The notes beneath the pieces were generated by a model that saw only the letters and a list, made by a program, of their open reading frames with translations, ran no database searches and was not told the DNA's origin. Below, piece after piece: positions 10,976 to 21,772 of a stretch of DNA of 64,000 nucleotides (position 1 is its first letter; each line of letters starts with the position of its first letter). Source of the stretch: Arcuatula senhousia. Taxonomy: Eukaryota; Mollusca; Bivalvia; Mytilida; Mytilidae. The stretch spans positions 57,347,702-57,411,701 of the forward strand of contig OZ020307.1 of NCBI GenBank assembly GCA_963971305.1. The letters run 5' to 3'. Both the position numbers and the translations under genes were made by a program.

Positions 10976-13218
10976 GCATACTCTTATGAAGTTTTTTGTT
11001 GAAACTATACTTAGTATAAAAATTATATAATATAATAAATACATAAATTATGTGTAAAAATTTTGAGGTACTGAAAGGGCATTCGAGACGGAGTCTTATA
11101 TAATCCTGGATAAAACATCAGACATGAAAAAAGACGACTCTATGATACAAACAAACACATCCAAGAAACAACTACAAGTCAAGTTAAAAGAAGGTAGCCC
11201 TGGAACTTTAAGCAACTTCTGCTTGTCGCAACACAAACATTTTGTTTCCAGTCAATTATTCAAGGAGGCTATTTTCAATTTATAACAGTTGGTAGTTATG
11301 CTAAGACAATATAGATTCATGGGTTCTGGTTGTAGGCGTCAATTAAATGTGCCTGCCTGTTTATATAGGCTATATTAGGTTGAATTCTTGACTTTAACTG
11401 ACGTATTCTTGTCCAAAACCCTTGAAATGATAGTACCGTATTTCTATTTGTTTAACAACATACAATGTCTTTTTGAAATATGATTTAAGAGGTAAACAAC
11501 ACGCACAAATTGTTTATCTAAAGTATGAAAAAACCTGGACCTCTCTTGCAAAAACCTGGACGCCTCTTGAAAAAACCTGGACATGTATTTTATTTTAATT
11601 TAAAAATATGTAAGACGCAACTTTTTGGCGTCAATGTTCAGGATGCCATAATATAACATTGATGTTCACTAATAATGGTTAGCAATCTCGTTCAATATAT
11701 TTGTCTTTAAAGGGGTGAAAAATGCAAAAAGGTAAAAACTCAAAAAACAGCCCACAATTTTATTTAGGAATCACATTTTTTTTTATAGGAATTGGTGTTG
11801 TTATACAATTTGATAATACTAAAATATGCCTACCCGTTGGTAGCATTTTGTCTTCGCTTTCAGTTAAAAATCACTAAATATCACCAAACTTTACATTTTT
11901 ATTGATTATTCTCTTGAAAAAACCAGGACAATTGTACATCCCTCTCGAAAAAACAATCCTGTCGCCGGACACGGGACCTACCGTGAATATAACGGAACCT
12001 TAGGTAGTCTACGGTCTTTTTTGTCTAGAAGAGATTGTAAGAAGTCTGCTTTATATAAATGTAGAAACAAATCAGCAAGCAAAGTTGCACAATTAGTGCC
12101 CGTTGGAATTCCTATTGTCTGCTGATAAAACTCGTCCACCAAATTGAACAAATATGTTGTCGATAAGGAAATTGAGCATGTCTACTATTTGGTTTTTCTG
12201 TATATTTGTTATTTTTTCTTAGACTCATTGATGACAAAGTAAGTCTAACTGTAAACGACTACCAAATATTTGTACCTGCATTTTCCGTTCTTTTTTAAAA
12301 AGCTGCGTTTAATCAGCTGTGCCAATCGTGGTATGAGTTGTTCATGTGGAACAGAACTGTAAAGAGTGGAGAAATCGAAAGTTTTGATGCTGTTGCAAGA
12401 TGAAACTGATTTCGAGTTAAGAATTTCCATTAGTTCTTTCGAATTCTCCAGGATCCACATTTGATCGACAACATTCCTAGAATAACAACAATCGTAATAT
12501 TTCTGGAGGCCGGATTTTATTGCCGTTAGTATTGAAGTCAACAGAACTGAAAGAGGTTAAGTGATACATTTTGATGACCCTGCAATGAAGCGCTGTTTTT
12601 ATGGATTTTTATGTAAATTAGGAATCCAATACAGGGATGGAATGTCATCATTGTCAGCACCAACAGGAAATGACAGATTTATGATTGTCAATAAGTTCCT
12701 TAATTAGACAGTGTTGTAGCTGTGTATGTGGTGCTATTGCTGGTACAACCAACCCATAATTTAGCTGTCAAGCAGTCAATATAGTGTATGTTGCACACAA
12801 AAATGATGTTATTTGGTGCTTTGTCTGCAAGTACAATAACATATTTGTCATGTAAGGTGGACAGTGTTTCTGCAACATCAGCGTTCAATTGTTAAAACTA
12901 AATGTTGCTTTAGTGCTCATTGAGCCCTTCAAAGAACTAATTATTTTCAAAATCAATGACCTCATATCTTTTACACACTCCGACAAAACGTCATTTTCTT
13001 TCTCCTGTTCTTTCTTGACCAATTTTATGGCATAGTGTTCAACTGAATCCATAATTGTTGTAAAATTATGGTTCCAGTTGATATGTCTAGGCTAACGATA
13101 TTTTGGTCCTTTAGCAAAAACATCGCGGGCCATAATTGGATGGGGACTTTTCATTGCACAAGGGCAATCAGGAGTTTTTGCTTTGAGGTCATTGATTTTG
13201 AAATCCCGCAACACTTTT

Positions 13219-15865
13219 TAGCTTACCTGGCCAAAGGCCATGTAAGCTTATGCCATCACTTTGCGTCCGTCGTCAACCGTTGTTGTCCATTCACAGTTTC
13301 AAAAATCTTCTCTAAAACCACTGAATCAATTTAACTTAAACTTTGCAGGAATGATATATGACATGTTGGCAACAAACGATCTTCATTTTAAGAGCCTGTT
13401 CATGAGAAAACCATGCAAAATCGTCCAATAGCAATGTTTTCATTTTTGTAAAAGGTATAGTACAACTGAAAGACCATCCTATAAGACTTATTCAGGCAAA
13501 TTTTTTCCTTCGAAAAATCAAAGATGGCCACCCTACAGGCCTTAATAGCTATATATAGCATTCATCTGATTTTTCAGTGATTTCAATAATTTTTTTTATG
13601 AAAATAAGACATTTTCATTGTGATTTTTTTAGTTTACGTATATTGAATGACAATTGTAACAATATTTTTTGAGAAAGTGATGTTTTGTCTTTTAAATACA
13701 GTGTAATTTTCGTAATTCATAATTTTGGTTCCTCTGGTACCTTTAGGTAGGACTTGGGCAGTATTCCAGACTGTTCAAAAATGCTAAAATTTGTTATTTT
13801 TAAGGGCACTTATTGTCCAAGGTAACGCTTTTTTATCCTTATCTTTTAGTAATTCCAAAACAATAACATATCAAGACAAACTTATCAAAAAGCCTAGCTG
13901 GGATTTTACCTTTTGACTTAGCCACAGCCCCGGAAAACAAGGACATATTTTGTTAATTCTTCATAAAATCTACTTTTTGGAAGATTCAGTTTAAAACTCT
14001 GAATGTGTTTGCTATGAAACAAAATACATTTAGAACATTTGATACAACAGATGATCACAATACAAGTACCATTAAAGGGTCGAGAAAGACATATACTTGG
14101 GGATTAAGGGTGAAAGATGGGAATATCTTGTGTATTTTGATGAAATATACAGAAATGGCCAACTTTAGGGGACTATTTTTCATGAATGAAGGGTTGGACT
14201 ATTAATATGGAATATCTTTCCAAAAGACTGTTCTATGGTCTATACAAAAACATATTTGTAACTTTGCTTTCGGTCATCCCTTACATGTTACAGCATTACA
14301 AAAATGGAGATTTGGCCATTTTAGCACATGGCTAAAATGGGCTTTGGGGGCCTAATAGTGGCATCTTTTTGAAATAATTAAAAGATGTACAGAACAGCAG
14401 ACTTTATAGGCCAAATGTATATAACTTGTTCTATATAAACAAATAATATTGCAGAAATCAAACAAAAGAGCACTTTTTACTTGGTGGTCTAATATAGCCC
14501 CAAGAGCCGTTTTACAAAATGGTCTCTAGCCACCCTTAAAATGACTAAGTCAGACCTAAATGTGAAAAAAAAATATGAACCAGGAAAATTGTTTTATTTG
14601 TAAAATTCGACCATTTTCTGCACAATAAAACATTTTGTATGGTGGATCCCGACCAAAAAAATGTTAGTTTTTGCTTGAGGACAAGGGACTATTTCGCCAA
14701 ATGGCCCTGGGAGCCATATTGGACCACCAAGTTGAAAGTGCTCTTTTGTTTGATTTCTGCAATATTATTTGTTTTTATAGAACAAGTTATATACATTTGG
14801 CCTATAAAGTCTGCTGTTCTGTACATCTTTTAATTATATCAAAAAGATGCCACTATTAGGCCCCCAAAGCCCATTTTAGCCATGTGCTAAAATGGCCAAA
14901 TCTCCATTTTTGTAATGCTGTAACATGTAAGGGATGACCGAAAGCAAAGTTACAAATATGTTTTTGTATAGACCATAGAACAGTCTTTTGGAAAGATATT
15001 CCATATTAATAGTCCAACCCTTCATTCATGAAAAATAGTCCCCTAAAGTTGGCCATTTCTGTACATTTCATCAAAATACACAAGATATTCCCATCTTTCA
15101 CCCTTAATCCCCAAGTATATGTCTTTTTTGACCCTTAAATGGTACTTGTATTGTGATCATCTGTTGTATCAAATGTTCTAAATGTATTTTGTTTCATAGC
15201 AAACACATTCAGAGTTTTAAACTGAATCCTCCAAAAAGTAGATTTTATGAAGAATTATCAAAACATGTCTTTGTTTTCCGGTGCTGTGGCTAAGTCAAAA
15301 TGTAAAATCCCAGCTTGGCTTTTTGATAAGTTTGTCTTGATATGTTATTGTTTTGGAATTACTAAAAGATAAGGATAAAAAAGCGTTACCTTGGACAATA
15401 AGTGCCCTTAAAAATAACAAATTTTAGCATTTTTAAACAGTCTGGAATACTGCCCAAGTCCTACCTAAAGGTACCAGAGGAACCAAAATTATGAATTACG
15501 AAAATTGAACTGTATTTGAAAGACCAAACATCACTTTTTCAAAAAAACATTCATACAATTTCAATTCCTTCTATTTAGACTGAAAAAATCACAATAAAAA
15601 TGTCAAATTTTCAAATAAAATTTGATTGAAATAAGCGATAAATCAGATGAAAGCTATATATATCTATTGAGGCCTGTAGGGTGGCCATCTTGAATTTTTC
15701 GAAAAAATAAATTTGCCTGAATAAGTCTTATAGGATGGTCTTTCAGTTGCAATATACCTTTTACATAATTAAAAACCTTGCTACTGGACAAAATTTCCAT
15801 TTTTGCATGGTTTTCTCATGAACAGACTCTTTAAAAAAATGGTTCGATAAAAAACATGTCCGCTG
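13219..15865. mobile_element. Large foldback element: ~1.15-kb arms around a ~190-bp spacer
   Basis: The left arm, about 13358-14515, is the imperfect reverse complement of about 14705-15865. Examples: ctgttcatgagaaaaccatg at 13397 against catggttttctcatgaacag near 15810, and 'gatgtacagaacagcagactttatagg' split-matched near 14390 and 14800. Arms look highly similar with small indels, so the single strand could fold into a kilobase hairpin. The outer left edge (13219-13290) carries the tagcttacctggcc...gtccgtcgtc end that also closes the unit ending at 19552. No protein is encoded; paired short frames near 14005-14859 are mirror products of the arms. Confidence 0.85.
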
Positions 15866-15869
15866 TTAC

Positions 15870-17008
15870 TAAAACAAGAGGCTCTTAGGAGCCTGAATCG
15901 CTCACCTGGTCTTGATGTTAACCCTATGATGAACTTTTAAGAGCTGAATAAGCTGAACATTTAAGCAAGCAACAGTTTTCCTTTTTAAGCAATAGTTTTC
16001 ATTCTGTAGGCCAAAAATGTGCAAAATGTTATTCAAGGGCCGTCTGAACACTTTGACTCTTTAGAGGCTTTTTTAAGAGCTTAATGAACTGAACATTTAA
16101 GCAAGCAGCCATTTTTCTTTATCTGCTATAGTTTTCATTATATCAGCCAAATACATGAAACATGTTTATTTAGGGGCTGTAATCCCTATAAGGGGTCATC
16201 TGACAACTTTAATAAACCCTATGAATGCTCTTGTAGAGCTAAATGAGCTTAACATTTAAGCAAGCAACAGCGCTTCTCTATCTGCTGTAGGCCAAAAACA
16301 CTATTTTTCATCTTTAAGGGGCTGTTACCCCTATAAGGTGTCAACTGACAACTTCGACCCTTTGAAGACTTTTGTAGAGGCAAATGAGCTAACCATTTAA
16401 GCTAGCAACAGCTTTTCTCTATCTGCAATAGTTTTCATTCTATAGAACAAAAACACTATTTTTCGCCTTTAAGGGGCTGGAACCCCTGTAAGGGGTCATC
16501 TGACAAATCCAACCCAAATGAAGACTTTTGTAGAACTAAATGAGCTGAACATTTAAGCAAGAAACAGCTTTTCTCTATCTGCAATAGTTTTCATTCTATA
16601 GGCCAAAAACACTATTTTGGCCTTTAAGGGGCTTTAACTCCTATATGGGGTCATCTGACAACTTCCAACCTATGAAGACTTTGGTAGAGCTTAATGAGCT
16701 GAACATTTAAACAAGCAACAGCTTTTCCCTATCTGCAATAGTTTTCATTCTTTAGGCCTAAAACACTATTTTTCGCCATTAAGGGGCGGTAACCCCTGTA
16801 AGGGGTCATCTGACAACTTCGACCCTATGGAGACTTTTGTAGAGCTAAATAAGCTGAACATTTAAGCAAGCAACAGATTTTCTCTATCTGCAATAGTTTT
16901 CATTCTATAAGCCAAAAACATGAAAAAACGCTATTTTTCACCTTTAAGGGGCTGTAACCCCTATAAGGGGTCATCTGACAACTTCGACCAAATGGAGACT
17001 TTTTTCAA
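15870..17008 (+). repeat. Foldback-unit end plus ~155-bp tandem array (forward)
   Basis: Starts with acaagaggctcttaggagcc then tgaatcgctcacctgg. About seven diverged units of ~150-165 bp follow, each with 'aaggggctgtaacccctataaggggtcatctgac', 'gagcttttgtagagctaaatgagctgaacatttaagcaagcaacag' style blocks. Unit landmarks fall at 16172, 16318, 16471, 16626, 16780 and 16947. The array is interrupted at 17009 by a Penelope-like insertion. Confidence 0.85.
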
Positions 17009-18566
17009 AACACCTTTGTAGAATATCGACCCCATTCTTATTTAAACAGAATTAAATCAAAACTACAATTATTAAGTTCACGATATGTTTTTGTTCCTGC
17101 GGATAAAGCGGCTTACAATGTTGTTGTGGTATGTCGTAAATATTATCTGGATGTTTTAATGCATGAAATTAAAGGCTCATGTACTTTCGTTCCCGTGCAA
17201 GCTACAGAAACCAGTATTATTGACGATCATGTCATAGCAACCACAGCACTTCGAGCAGCCCCTTCATACAATAAATTACCTACTATGTACTGGATACCTA
17301 AATTACACAAAACCCATATAAATCCCGTTTTATCTCTGCATCAAGTAAATGTTCCTTAACCAATATTTCTAAAGTCTTGTCTCTTGCTTTAACTACAATG
17401 AAAGAATTTATCATCCGATACTGTGATAAAATTTTCGAAAATAGTGGAATAAATCATTTTTGGAGTGTTAAAAATTCTCTTGATGTTTTAGACAAACTTC
17501 GGGCATTTGAAAATACTTTTCAATCCGTAGACAGCTATGACTTTTCCACTTTATATACTAATCTACCTTACAATTTTATCAAAAAGAAATTTGAATATTT
17601 AATTAAATGGTGCTTTGACAAATCTAAAAGTGACTACATCTGTTCTAAAGTGTCACAAGTATTTAGTAAATCGTTTTTTAGTAACGAAACCCACAAAGGT
17701 TATGTTAATTGGACCGACATAGAAGTTATTACTGCATTAAACTTTCTTTTAGATAATATTTACATCCGGTTCGGTAAACAAATATATCGCCAGGTCATTG
17801 GTATTCCAATGGGAACCAATTGTGCTCCACTCATAGCTGATCTTTTTTTATATTGTTACGAATCACAGTTTATGGCCAATCTACAAAAGGACCCAAACAA
17901 AAACCACCTTATCGAAACTTTTAACAATACATATAGGTACTTAGATGACATACTTGCTCTAAACAACCCCACATTCTCAAATTTAATAAATGATATATAT
18001 CCTAAAGAATTAACCCTAAATAAAGCAAACTCGACCGACAGTAGATGTCCATTTCTAGATTTGGACTTAAGCATTATCAATGGTAGATTACACACTAAAG
18101 TATATGATAAACGGGATGACTTTTCATTCCCAATAGTTAATTTTCCGTTTCTTGAAGGAGACGTACCATTAGCTCCAGCTTACGGGGTATACATTTCGCA
18201 ATTAGTCAGGTATGCTCGCATTTGCAGTGATGTGTCTGATTTTAATGATAAAAATTGTTTTATTACAGAAAAAATGCTAAAACAAGGTTACCGTTACCAC
18301 AAATTAGTCAAATCTTTTACAAAATTTTCTTCGAAAAATTTGATTGTACACGTAGATTTCTGATTGTTAAAGGAATATCTCATCCTGATTTTTATAGCAA
18401 TGTAGTTTATAAAGCACAAAAATTCAAAAAGAACCTTATGGAAATTAAAAACTGGCTTAAAAACCTTTTGAAAAAAGGATACGAATTCAATGTTTTAGTA
18501 AAATCTTTGCATTTGGTATGTTTTGGCAGAAATTTTGATAGCTTGATAGTAACTTTAAAACGTTAA
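17009..18566 (+). pseudogene. Penelope-like element (family B) reverse transcriptase, frameshifted
   Basis: This is the best preserved RT in the window. The coding trace begins at about 17012 (TFVEYRPHSYLNRIKSK), passes the fingers block FVPADKAAYNVVVVCRKYY, and shifts frame near 17320. It then continues open from before 17377 to 18363 with motif A YDFSTLYTNLPY, a GIPMGTNCAPL block, the catalytic RYLDDILALNN and APAYGVYISQLVRYAR. A ~20-bp deletion with frameshift near 18335 separates the C-terminal block CTRRFLIVKGISHP to VTLKR (stop near 18566). The catalytic aspartates are intact, but two frame breaks make it inactive. The N-terminus is missing (5' truncation). No GIY-YIG domain follows the RT, so any endonuclease would have to be N-terminal or absent. 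Confidence 0.9.
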
Positions 18567-19212
18567 ATTTTCACTTTGTATCCACTGTATTATTTATAAG
18601 CACCACAGCGATCAAGTATGTCGGTTCTTTATGGTGATAAAACTCTTAATCATTCATTGTTTTGACGTGGGGTGTCGGATTTAGAACTATGTATTTGATT
18701 CTTCTACATCAATCGATAAATGTTTCTTAGCTAGTTGTCAGTAACTTCGAGTGTTCTCAAGAGAGTTCCTCCTTGTCTTGTTGTTTTCGTACAGTATTTT
18801 GTCTTAGGTTCTCTCTTGTTGAATTGAGTTTTTGTCGATTGAGTTTTACAGTGTGTTTTATATGTAGCTTTGTGCAAGCTTATCAATAGGTGGAAGGTTG
18901 GATCCAAAAAACTAGTTTAACCCCGCCACATTTTATATGTGCCTGTCCTAAGCCAGGAAACTTTGCCAAAGACTTTGTTTGTCCTTGTCATTCTATGTTA
19001 ACTGTTTTATGTCAAGAATTGGGTCTTTCGTTGATGATAGGGATTGGTTTTGATACTTTTGTATTGTATTATAAGTCTTGGGCCAATGCAAGACGGTAAG
19101 CAGTGACCTATGGTCATGTTGAAGACTGCTTACTGTTTTCCGTTGTGATTTTTTGAATTGCTGTTTGTTTATGTTTGTTGTGTCGCGAACACTTATTCCA
19201 CATCTCAAAATC
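18567..19212 (+). mobile_element. 3' untranslated tail of PLE family B
   Basis: Noncoding, homologous to 355-975. Contains aaactagtttaaccccgcca near 18912 and ends in gtgtcgcgaacacttattcc. After it, 'ttttgtagaac' (about 19217) resumes the interrupted tandem unit, which normally reads gacttttgtagagc, so 17009-19212 is read as one insertion. Confidence 0.8.
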
Positions 19213-19552
19213 GTCTATTTTGTAGAACTTTTGATGCTGAAGCAGTGGGGTGGCATCAGATTTCATCTATCTCTTATACTTTTTGATTTACAAGCCAAAA
19301 ACAGTAGTCTGACCCCCCTGGTCTATTTTTAGTAACGGTGGCCATGATTTTTGACGGATCAAAAATCAAAACACAAGTTTGGTGCAGGACACCCTAAGGA
19401 TCATTCACACCAAGTTTCATTAAATTCTGTTCAGTAGTTTCAGAGGAGAAGATTTTTGTAAATTGTTAACAGACGACGACGACAGACGACGACGGACGCC
19501 AAGTGATGGCAATAGCTCACATGGATCTTTGGTCCAGGTGAGCTAAAAAGAA
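19213..19552 (+). repeat. Distal end of the foldback unit
   Basis: It holds the words tttttgacggatcaaaaatc, ttcagtagtttcagaggag, gacgacgacggacgccaagt, and 'gatggcaatagctcac' before an end reading aggtgagcta. The same end in reverse starts the palindrome at 13219. It is the far terminus of the unit opened at 15870. Confidence 0.75.
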
Positions 19553-19599
19553 CATAGGGTAAAATCACTTAAAATGGCTTAAAACTCAGCAACCCTAAT

Positions 19600-20712
19600 C
19601 GATAGAACAAATCCGAAGGACATAAGCCTTTTCAAAATCAAAAGCATTACAAAAGTCTCCGTTGGGTTGAAGTTGTCAGATGACCCTTGATAGGGGTTAT
19701 GGCCCTTTAAAGGTAAAAATAGCGGGTTTTTTTTTTCATGTTTGTCCTATAGAATGAAAACTATCGCAGATAGAGAAAAGCTGTTGCTTGAACAAACGTT
19801 CAGTTCATTAACTTTTACAAAAGTCTCCATAAGGTCGAAGTTGTCTGTTGCTTGCTCAAATGTTCAGCTCATTTAGTTTTCCATAAGGTCAAATTTTTCA
19901 GATGACCCATTATAGGGGTTACAACCCCTGAAAGAAGAAAAGGGTTTTTGGCCTTTATAATGAAAACCATTGCAGATAGAGAAAAGCTGTTGCTTGCTTG
20001 AATGTTCAACTTATTTAACTCTACAAAAGTCTCCGTAGGGTCAAAGTTGTCAAATGACCCCTTATAGGGGTTACAGCCCTTAAAGACAAAAAAAGTGTTT
20101 TCGTCTTAAGAATGAAAGCTATTGCCGATAGAAAAAAGCTATTGCTTGCAAAAATGTTAAGCTCATTTAGCTCTATAAAAGTCTCCCTAGGGTCGAAGCT
20201 GTCAGATGACCCTCTTATAGGTGTTACAACCCCTTAAAGGCAACAAAATAGTGATTTTGGTCTATAGAATGAAAATTATTGCAGATAGGGAAAAGATGTT
20301 GCATAAATGTTCAGCTCATTTAGCTCTACAAAAGTCTCCATAAGATCAAATTTGTCAGATGACCCCTTACAGGGGTTACAGCCCCTTAAAGGTGAAAAAT
20401 AGCTTTTTTCATGTTTTTGACCAATAGAATGAAAACTATTGCACATAGAGAAAAGCTGTCGCCGCTTAAATATTCAGCTCATTTAGCTCAAAAGTCTCCA
20501 TAGTTTCGAAGTTGTTAGATAACCGCTAATAGGGGTTACAGTCCCTTAAAAGTCGAATAATAGTGTTTTTGCTAATTTAGAATGAAAACTATTGCAGATA
20601 GAGAAAAGTTTTTTTGCTTAAACATTCAGCTCATTTAGCTATACAAAAGTCTTCATATGATTGACATCAAGACCAGGTGAGCGATTCAGGCTCTCCTGGG
20701 GGCCTCTTGTTT
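19600..20712 (-). repeat. ~155-bp tandem array and unit end, reverse orientation
   Basis: About seven units of the same repeat as 15870-17008, inverted (landmark: 'gtcagatgacccctta-aggggttacagccccttaaagg'). It terminates at 20712 with gcgattcaggctctcctggg then ggcctcttgt, the complement of the end at 15870. With the forward array it makes an inverted structure spanning 15.9-20.7 kb. Confidence 0.85.
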
Positions 20713-20877
20713 GTAATTGAAAACCTAGGGTGCAGCTGTGGAAGTATAAGTACATGTATAAGAGATGATTGGAATACTTTTGTCGTTGATATAAGGAAGA
20801 ATATGTGCCTTAAAAGATTTATGATGTAGAATACTTCCTAAATTAATGGCATCCAAACATTTGTTTAAAAAGGGTAA

Positions 20878-21510
20878 TACAAATGACAACAAAGTTCCAG
20901 ACAATAAATGTTGCTACGGCTGACGCGTGTTTCGTCTATTCCAGACTCATCAGAGGTGCTCTACCAAATTTATTGAAAATGCCAAACACTATATATATGA
21001 TTATGAAGAGCATAGAACAGTAAAGCCAAATATACCAAACTGGGGAACCAAATTATTACTAAGATGATCTTCCTTTATCTGGGATAGGAAGAACCTTAGG
21101 GTTTAGACAATTTTGAAATTTAAACAGATAATTTAAAGTTTTGATGTGTTTTCCAACACAAACGTGTTCGTGCCGGAGCGGGCTAACATCGGGGAATTAA
21201 AACTCCTCCAGCAGTGCTAAGCTTCACGGGTGTTCGAAATACAAATGACAACAAAGTTCCAGACAATAAATTTTGCTACGCCTGATGCAAGTTTCGTCTA
21301 CTCAAGACATATCAGAGGTGCTCTACCAAAAAAATTGAAAATGCCAAACACTATATGATTATGAAGAGCATTGAACAGTAAAACCAAAAATACCAAACTG
21401 GGGAACCTATTTATTACTAAGATGATCAGCCAATGTCTGGGATAGTAAGAACCTTAGGGTTTATACAATTTTGAAATTTAAACAGATAATTTTAAGCTTT
21501 GAAGTGAAAG
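20878..21510 (-). repeat. Two tandem copies of a ~360-bp dispersed repeat
   Basis: acaaatgacaacaaagttcc occurs at 20878 and again at 21240. Both are followed by tgctacg-ctgacgcgtgtttcgtct-like sequence, 'atcagaggtgctctacca' and 'taccaaactggggaacc'. Related units in the opposite orientation lie at 30083-30715. Confidence 0.85.
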
Positions 21511-21610
21511 AAAAGAACGCTTGTCTTTACTATTTTCATGTGGAACGACAGGTTTGAAAAGGCGGTTGTAACGGATATCAAGACCAAAAGCGGTCAATAG
21601 ACAATGCGCA

Positions 21611-21772
21611 ATGAAGAGAAGAAAGTTACAGACAACAACAACAGTCGAAAATGAGACGAGGACTTCATCACCAGTCGAGGATGAAACAGTCACGCCAGTC
21701 GAAGATGAGACAATTATACCAGTCGAAGGTGAGTCAATAACAGTAATGGGAAAGAAACAATGCCACCAATAG
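21611..21772 (+). CDS. Short ORF with 8-residue repeats (hypothetical)
   Basis: A 53-codon ATG-initiated frame with four degenerate eight-residue repeats, TPVEDETV, at the DNA level ~24 bp each (ccagtcgaagatgagaca). The N-terminus is basic (MKRRKLQ) and the repeats acidic and threonine-rich, with no signal peptide or membrane segment. The repeat phase is kept at 24 bp and the frame stays open through it. I recognise no family. It lies just after the 20878-21510 repeat, in otherwise noncoding DNA, and may simply be a minisatellite that happens to be open. No initiation or splice context supports expression. Confidence 0.3.
   Translation: MKRRKLQTTTTVENETRTSSPVEDETVTPVEDETIIPVEGESITVMGKKQCHQ

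Larger units (their letters stand above)
9206..11990. mobile_element. 2,775-bp inverted-end DNA transposon (Transib/RAG-like architecture), non-autonomous
   Basis: The body is 9211-11985. It begins CACGGTAGGTCCCGTGTCCG and ends with the exact reverse complement; identity runs about 45 bp into each end. It is flanked by a 5-bp direct repeat AATAT (9206-9210, 11986-11990). Removing the insert plus one AATAT restores the uninterrupted PLE sequence seen at 49955. A motif tcc(a/g/t)ggttttttcgagagg is repeated near the left end (9260, 9281, 9443, 9475, 9495) and inverted near the right (11528-11580, 11915, 11940). No transposase frame is visible; it contains a retroposon at 10620-10975. Terminal CAC plus 5-bp duplication is the Transib/RAG-like signature, but no protein supports this. 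Confidence 0.85.
8938..13218 (-). pseudogene. Penelope-like element (family A) reverse transcriptase, split by a DNA transposon
   Basis: Read on the minus strand from 13218 downward, translation in shifting frames gives, in order: an N-terminal stretch with DVFAKGPKYR, a charged helix (EHYAIKLVKKEQEKEN), the fingers block NADVAETLSTLHDKYVIV-ADKAPN (12700-12888), motif A TFDFSTLYSSVP and RLAQLIKRSF (12245-12541), IGIP-GTNCA-LLADLFL (near 12060-12110), then, beyond an inserted element at 9211-11985, the palm block DDV-LLNNSRFDDFLQLIYP and YLDLHLKI. Frameshifts and stops are numerous. The arrangement (FDFSTLY, GIPxGTN, RYxDD) is that of Penelope-like RTs. The copy is cut off at the MITE (8935) and at the foldback repeat (13219). 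Dead. Confidence 0.85.

Noticed and set aside
13068..13334. 88-codon plus-strand frame
   Set aside because: It overlaps the antisense of the PLE N-terminus and the edge of the foldback element; a shadow frame.
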